A DNA stretch of 64,000 nt from Mycobacterium gastri (GTDB taxonomy: Bacteria > Actinomycetota > Actinomycetes > Mycobacteriales > Mycobacteriaceae): positions 1 through 64,000 of the forward strand of contig NZ_LQOX01000112.1 of the NCBI RefSeq assembly GCF_002102175.1, read 5' to 3'. The notes beneath the pieces were generated by a model. It saw nothing but the letters and a program-made list of their open reading frames with translations, ran no database searches and had not been told where the DNA came from. The position numbers and the translations under genes were made by a program. The number at the start of each line of letters is the position of its first letter. Within the stretch, counting starts at the first letter, position 1. This document shows, one piece after another, positions 60,001 to 64,000 of this stretch.

Positions 60001-62535
60001 GGTTTCGGTGATGGCGTGCAGGAGCACCGGGTGCGGACTCATCTCGATGAAGGCATGGCAGCCGTGGCGGTCGGCGGCTGCGGCTCTAATGGCCTGGTGG
60101 AATCGCACCGGGTTGCGCAGGTTGGCCGACCAATAGTCGGCATCCATCACCGGGTGTGAGTGTTCGTCACTTAGGCGCGTGGTCGTGATGATCGGGATGC
60201 GTGGTGGCTGCGGGGCCAAATCCGCCAGTGCGCTTCGCAATTCGGGCAGGATCGGGTCGATGATCGGGTGATGGGAGGCCACGTCGACCTCGACGCGTCG
60301 CGCCAGCCGATTCTGTGCGGCAACCGCGGCGATGATCGAGTCCACCGCCTCGGGCGGCCCGGCGATCACCGACTGACGCGGCGACGCATACACCGCCAGC
60401 GTTACCTGCGGATAGTCGGCGATCAGCGACTCGGTGGCATCGGCATCGAGTTCGAGCAGCGCCATCGCGCCCTGACCCGACAGCCGGGCCATCAAACGCG
60501 ACCGGGTGGCGATCACCTTCAAGCCCTGCTCGGGCGTCAATACGCCGGCCACGACCGCCGCGGCCACCTCGCCCATCGAGTGCCCGATCACCGCATCGGG
60601 TGTCACGCCGTAGGACCGCCACAACTCGGTCAGGGCCAGCTGCATCCCGACCAGCACCGGCTGGATGCGGTCGATGCCCACCACCTCGTCGCCCGCGGAT
60701 AGTGTCTGTTGTAACGAAAAGCCAACCTGGGCAACGAATACCGGCTCCAGCTCGGCTATCGCCTTGGCGAACGCCGGTTCGTCGGCCAGCAACTGCCGGC
60801 CCATCCCGGCCCACTGCGAACCCTGACCCGAGTACACGAATACCCGGCCCGGCCCGCCAGCACGCTGATCACAACCCACCACACCGACCCGCGGCTGTCC
60901 GGTCGCCAGCGCCCGCAATCCTGCGACAGCCTCGGCGCGGTCACGCGCGATCACGGTGGCGACCTTGGCGTGCCGGGGCCGGTGATGGTTGATGGTGTGC
61001 GCCACGTCGGCAAGCGATGCCGCCGCGCCCGGCCCGGACATCCAGTCGGCCAACGCCGCGGCCATGCCGGCTACGCGTTGCGCCGTCTTGCCCGATACCG
61101 TCACGGTCGTGACGGGGGGTGCTTCGACGGCGGGCGGTGGCGCCTGGTCCGGGCCTTGCTCGAGCACCACGTGCGCGTTGGTCCCGCTGAGGCCGAACGA
61201 CGACACCGCTGCACGGCGCGGTCCGGTCGCCGCGGGCCACGGGGCGGTTTCGGTCGGCACGAACAGCCGGGTCGCCGACGCGTCGATGGCGGGGTTCCAC
61301 CGGGTGAAGTGCAGATTGCGCGGAATCTGTCCGCGCTCGACCGCCAGCACCGCCTTGATGAATCCGGCCACCCCGGCGGCGGCCTCCAGGTGACCGATGT
61401 TGGTCTTGACCGAGCCCAACGCGCACGAGCCGGCGCCCTGGCCTTCAAGGCCATACGTGGTCGCCAGCGACTCGAACTCGATGGGATCACCCAATATTGT
61501 TCCGGTGCCGTGCGTTTCGACATACTGGACGCTGTCGGCGGGGACGTCGGCGAGCCGCAGCGCCGAGGCGATCACGTCGCGCTGGGCGAGCGCGTTGGGT
61601 GCGGTCATGCCGTTGGAGCGGCCGTCGGAGTTGGTTGCCGAACCTCGGACTACCGCCAGTACCCGGTCCCGGTCGCGCAGCGCGTCGGCCAGCCGTTTGA
61701 GCACTACCACACCGCAGCCCTCGCCGCGTACGAATCCGTCGGCGTTGGCGTCGAAGCTGTTGCATCGACCGGTCGGCGACAGCGCCGACCACTTGGACAG
61801 CGCGATCGCGGTGAAGGGGGACAAGGTGAGCTGCACCCCGCCGGCCAGTGCGACGTCGGTCTCGCGCAGCCGCAGGCTCTGGCAGGCCAGGTGGATCGCC
61901 ACCAACGACGACGAGCACGCGGTGTCCACGGCGACGGCCGGACCGCGCAATCCCAGCAGGTAGGAGATCCGGCCCACCGCCGCGCAATGCGGCGTTCCGG
62001 TGCTCAGGTAGGCGTCGATGTCGGCTCTGCGCTCGATGTTGACGATCGTGTAGTCCCACGACGACAGCCCCATCATCACGCCGGTTCGGCTGCCGCTCAG
62101 GGAATCCGGCTGGATACCGGCGTGCTCGAGCGCTTCCCAGGCCACTTCGAGCAGCATCCGATGCTGCGGGTCCATCGCCACGGCTTCGCGGGGCGTGATG
62201 CCGAAGAAGTCGGCGTCGAAAGCGTCGACGTCGGAAACGAATCCGCCCCATTTCGTCGTCATGTGCCCGGGCGCCGACGGGTCGGGGTCGTAGAACGCGT
62301 CCGCGTCCCACCGATCCGGCGGTACCTCACCGATGGTGTCCACACCGTCGACCAGCAGTTGCCAAAAGCTTTCCGGCCCAGTCACATTCCCCGGGAAGCG
62401 GCAACCGATGCCCACCACCGCAACCGGCTCGGCGATGTCGGTGGGGAAGGCCGTCCCGGCGCGGACGAGCTCGCGAGCCAGGGCGGCCCGGGCGTTGGGC
62501 GACAGTTGCGCCGCGCGCTCTGCCAGGCTGGTCAT
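57073..62535 (-). CDS. ppsD: Phthiocerol synthase PpsD
   Basis: This is an 1820-residue modular type I PKS (M. tuberculosis PpsD 1827). Order: KS with Cys207 ([13 protein letters not shown]) and VETHGTGTILGDP, AT with Ser653 (GHSMGEVAAAV), DH with His947 (HKVFGQPIMP), KR ([13 protein letters not shown], about 1434) and ACP with Ser1732 (LGLDSLMAVR). No ER domain lies between DH and KR, which is why the trans enoyl reductase (Rv2953 homologue at 10519) is needed. It adds a methylmalonyl unit in the fourth elongation. It overlaps ppsC by four bases (ATGA) and ppsE by four bases (GTGA). Confidence 0.96.
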   Translation of the reverse strand: MTSLAERAAQLSPNARAALARELVRAGTAFPTDIAEPVAVVGIGCRFPGNVTGPESFWQLLVDGVDTIGEVPPDRWDADAFYDPDPSAPGHMTTKWGGFVSDVDAFDADFFGITPREAVAMDPQHRMLLEVAWEALEHAGIQPDSLSGSRTGVMMGLSSWDYTIVNIERRADIDAYLSTGTPHCAAVGRISYLLGLRGPAVAVDTACSSSLVAIHLACQSLRLRETDVALAGGVQLTLSPFTAIALSKWSALSPTGRCNSFDANADGFVRGEGCGVVVLKRLADALRDRDRVLAVVRGSATNSDGRSNGMTAPNALAQRDVIASALRLADVPADSVQYVETHGTGTILGDPIEFESLATTYGLEGQGAGSCALGSVKTNIGHLEAAAGVAGFIKAVLAVERGQIPRNLHFTRWNPAIDASATRLFVPTETAPWPAATGPRRAAVSSFGLSGTNAHVVLEQGPDQAPPPAVEAPPVTTVTVSGKTAQRVAGMAAALADWMSGPGAAASLADVAHTINHHRPRHAKVATVIARDRAEAVAGLRALATGQPRVGVVGCDQRAGGPGRVFVYSGQGSQWAGMGRQLLADEPAFAKAIAELEPVFVAQVGFSLQQTLSAGDEVVGIDRIQPVLVGMQLALTELWRSYGVTPDAVIGHSMGEVAAAVVAGVLTPEQGLKVIATRSRLMARLSGQGAMALLELDADATESLIADYPQVTLAVYASPRQSVIAGPPEAVDSIIAAVAAQNRLARRVEVDVASHHPIIDPILPELRSALADLAPQPPRIPIITTTRLSDEHSHPVMDADYWSANLRNPVRFHQAIRAAAADRHGCHAFIEMSPHPVLLHAITETLEGAGDQIVTGTMNRDHDQTLFFHTQLATVGATTPDDANGRLVDVPPTPWQHSRFWVTDRSAMSELAATHPLLGAHIEMPSGGNHVWQADVGTDVSPWLADHKVFGQPIMPAAAFAEIALAAGTEALGVSADSIGITQFEVEQMLPLDGHTQLTTQLIRNGDSQIRVEIYSRSPNGDFRRHATARVEPAPPDAVRTHPDAHRSSTAPTVSPADFYALLRQTGQHHGPAFAALSRISRLSDGSAETEITLPDEAPRHPGFRLHPAMLDTALQSLGAAIPDGEVAGSAEASYLPVSFDKVRVYRDIGRHLTCRAQLANLDGGGGKLGNIVLIDDTGQVAAEIDGIYLRRIERRAVPLPLAQKIFDVEWIESPIAGDLAPQAAQPAPGSWLVLTDATADSQTQLMADQFIERWRSVRRVLTADLGDEPAMLAAFAETAGDPDHPPVGLVVFVGGASSGLDDGLTAARDRVWSITTVVRAVVGTWHGRSPRLWLVTGGGLPVHDDEPGAPATASLKGLVRVLAFEHPDMRATLVDLDGTPDPLAALTAELRDSGNDDVIAWRGDRRFVERLSRATFDAQAGHPVVRPGASYVVTGGLGGLGLVVANWLVDRGAGRVVLNGRSEPTDDQRQALAALEARADIVIVRGDVAAPGVAERLIEAAGQAGAQLRGVVHAAAVIEDSLVFSMSRDTLERVWAPKAAGALRMHHATEGCQLDWWLGFSSVASLLGSPGQAAYACASAWLDALVTWRRASGLPAAVINWGPWSEVGVAQSLVGSVLDTITPAEGIEALDSLLAAGRARTGVARLRADRALIAFPEIRGISYFTRVVDELDSAGDLGDWAGPDALADLDAAEAQRVVTERMRARIAAVMGYADRSAVDPAVPLTELGLDSLMAVRIRNGARADFGVEPPVALILQGASLHDLTVDLMRQLGLSGPDQTLENQKSMATVRDRAQQRAAARHGAAIRRRPKPGLHGGQDL

Positions 62536-64000
62536 GACTCACCTCGTGCGGCAGCTTCCAGCTCGCTGGCTTCGACCAGATCGGCGAGCAAGTCCATCTC
62601 CTCGTCAGACAGTTCGGGTTCCGCGTCAGCGGTCTGCTGCGCGGCGGCCGGCGGTGCATAGTCCATGCGTTCGCACAAGGCGGCCGCCAGGTCGGTGATC
62701 GTCGGGTAGGCCCACACCAGCGCGACCGGCAAGGTGATGCCCAGACTTGCTTCCAGCCGGTTTCGCAATTCCAGGGCCATCAGCGAATCGAGCCCCAGCG
62801 TCTCCAACGGCCGGTCGTGGTCGATCGGATCGCTCGAACGCAGCACGCCGCGGATCTCGCCGGCGATCGCCGACGCCAGGTAGCCCGGGCGTTCGGCCGC
62901 GTCGAGGGCGTCCAGCTGCGCCCGGACCTTGCCGCCGCCGCTTCGCTCGGGCGCCGTCGACTCCTGCAGCTTCGCGAACAACGACGACCCAGCCACGGCG
63001 GGGAAGGACTGGAACCACTGCCGAGCGTCCAGGCTGAACACACCGGTGCGCGCCCGATCGGCGGCGAGCACCGCCTGCATCGCGGCCAGGCCCTGCTCGG
63101 CGGTGATCATCGACACACCCAGGTCGGCGAAGAACTGGGCGCGACCGACCTCGGCCCATGGGCCCCAGTTGATTCCGACCGCGGGCAGTCCCCGGGAGCG
63201 CCGGTACGCGACCAGGCCGTCGACCCACGAGTTGGCTGCGGCGTAGGCGCCCTGCCCGGGTGTGCCGAGAAGCGCGGCGGCCGAGGAGAAGGTGAGCCAC
63301 CAGTCGACGTCCCGCGACGCCGTCGCCTGATGCAGCCGCCAGCTGCCGGCGACCTTCGGGGCGAAAACCCGCGCGGCGGCCGAATCGGTCATGTTCAACA
63401 CGATTTCGTCGGCCAGCACCATCGCGCTGTGCAGGACACCGGCCAGCCGGAAGCCGGCCGCTTCGACCGCCTGCACCAGCCGGTCGGCGGTGCCGGGTTC
63501 GGCGATGTCGCCGGTGATCACCTCGATCCGGTGACCCGCGGCGCGCAGCTCCGCGATGGCCGCCCCGACCTCGTCGCCGGGAGCCGAACGTCCGTTCAGG
63601 ACAACCAATCCCGCGCCCTGTTCGGCCAGCCAGCGGGCGACGACGAAGCCGAGACCGCCCATGCCGCCGACGATCAGGTAGCCGCCGTCGGGGCTGACCA
63701 GGGGAAGTGGCGGCGGCGACGCGACTGCTTCGATGCTGCCGCTATCCGGTATCGAGATGACGATCTTGCCGGTGTGCTTGCCGGAGGCCATGAGCCGGAA
63801 TGCGTCGGCCGCGTCGCGCAGGCTGAATTCGGTGACGGGCAGCACCGGCAGGCGACCGGCTGCCACGTGCTCCAGGATGTGTTGCAGGAGTTGGCGGTAC
63901 TTTGCCGGTCGCAGCTTCAGGTTCAGGTCGAGGTCTACCACGCAGAACGACGCGCTTTTGGCCAGGGCCGCCAGCCCCAGGTTGGCGTCGGCGTAGACGT
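62532..64000 (-). CDS. ppsC: 3' part of phthiocerol synthase PpsC, cut by the window end
   Basis: About 489 C-terminal residues are present; the frame continues through 64000. The text includes the end of the ER domain (LALAKSASFC region upstream of 63941, then DAADAFRLMASGKHTGKIVI), the KR (LIVGGMGGLGFVVARWL, then [20 protein letters not shown]) and the ACP with Ser in LGLDSLMALELRN. The end (ELSDEEMDLLADLVEASELE) is an acidic docking helix expected to contact PpsD. PpsC is the Pps module with a full set of reductive domains. Its KS, AT and DH must lie beyond the right edge. Confidence 0.95.
   Translation of the reverse strand, partial: VYADANLGLAALAKSASFCVVDLDLNLKLRPAKYRQLLQHILEHVAAGRLPVLPVTEFSLRDAADAFRLMASGKHTGKIVISIPDSGSIEAVASPPPLPLVSPDGGYLIVGGMGGLGFVVARWLAEQGAGLVVLNGRSAPGDEVGAAIAELRAAGHRIEVITGDIAEPGTADRLVQAVEAAGFRLAGVLHSAMVLADEIVLNMTDSAAARVFAPKVAGSWRLHQATASRDVDWWLTFSSAAALLGTPGQGAYAAANSWVDGLVAYRRSRGLPAVGINWGPWAEVGRAQFFADLGVSMITAEQGLAAMQAVLAADRARTGVFSLDARQWFQSFPAVAGSSLFAKLQESTAPERSGGGKVRAQLDALDAAERPGYLASAIAGEIRGVLRSSDPIDHDRPLETLGLDSLMALELRNRLEASLGITLPVALVWAYPTITDLAAALCERMDYAPPAAAQQTADAEPELSDEEMDLLADLVEASELEAAARGES

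Overview
The window is mycobacterial chromosomal DNA, high in GC. It contains a PE_PGRS gene, IS21/IS1533-like DNA, and most of the phthiocerol dimycocerosate (PDIM) / phenolic glycolipid (PGL) virulence-lipid locus in the gene order of M. tuberculosis Rv2933-Rv2957, read in the opposite orientation. The single fused pks15/1 reading frame, with fadD22, fadD29 and a chorismate lyase, indicates a PGL producer. A fucosyltransferase (Rv2957-like) and a fucose O-methyltransferase (Rv2956-like) are present. An acyltransferase sits where M. tuberculosis has Rv2954c/Rv2955c. This combination would suit the M. kansasii / M. gastri group, whose PGL carries an O-acetylated, O-methylated fucose. The species is an inference from remembered family knowledge, not from a search.

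Region 1 (about 1-6000) is a copper-response module on a background of mobile debris. On the minus strand are a RicR-type copper repressor, an Rv0968-like small protein, a CtpV-type copper P1B ATPase and an Rv0970/DUF5134 membrane protein. Facing away on the plus strand is a beta-carbonic anhydrase fused to a YHS metal-binding domain. Three copies of the operator TACCC-N5-GGGTA lie before the repressor, before the Rv0968-ctpV operon and before the carbonic anhydrase, so all three units look copper-controlled together.

Region 2 (about 6000-7200) holds broken IS3-type transposase pieces in both orientations and the start of a truncated recombinase gene. It looks like a scar between the copper module and the lipid locus.

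Region 3 (7266-26210) makes and finishes PGL/PDIM: the fucosyl sugar genes, a condensation-fold acyltransferase, trans enoyl reductase (Rv2953), phthiotriol O-methyltransferase (Rv2952), phthiodiolone ketoreductase (Rv2951c), fadD29, chorismate pyruvate-lyase (Rv2949c), fadD22, pks15/1 and the lipoprotein lppX.

Region 4 (26211-34021) is an accessory insertion between lppX and mmpL7. It contains a PE_PGRS gene, an exported PI-PLC-like phosphodiesterase and a decayed IS21/IS1533-type element. Short duplicated pieces of the lppX 3' end, the lppX downstream flank and the PE_PGRS upstream flank lie around them.

Region 5 (34022-64000) holds mmpL7 and fadD28 (minus), mas (plus), two methyltransferases placed between mas and papA5, then papA5, drrC, drrB, drrA, ppsE, ppsD and the 3' part of ppsC (minus, cut by the window end). 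Together these genes build phthiocerol and phenolphthiocerol chains (Pps), make mycocerosic acids (Mas with FadD28), esterify them (PapA5), modify them and export them (MmpL7, DrrABC, LppX). No tRNA, rRNA or CRISPR array was seen.
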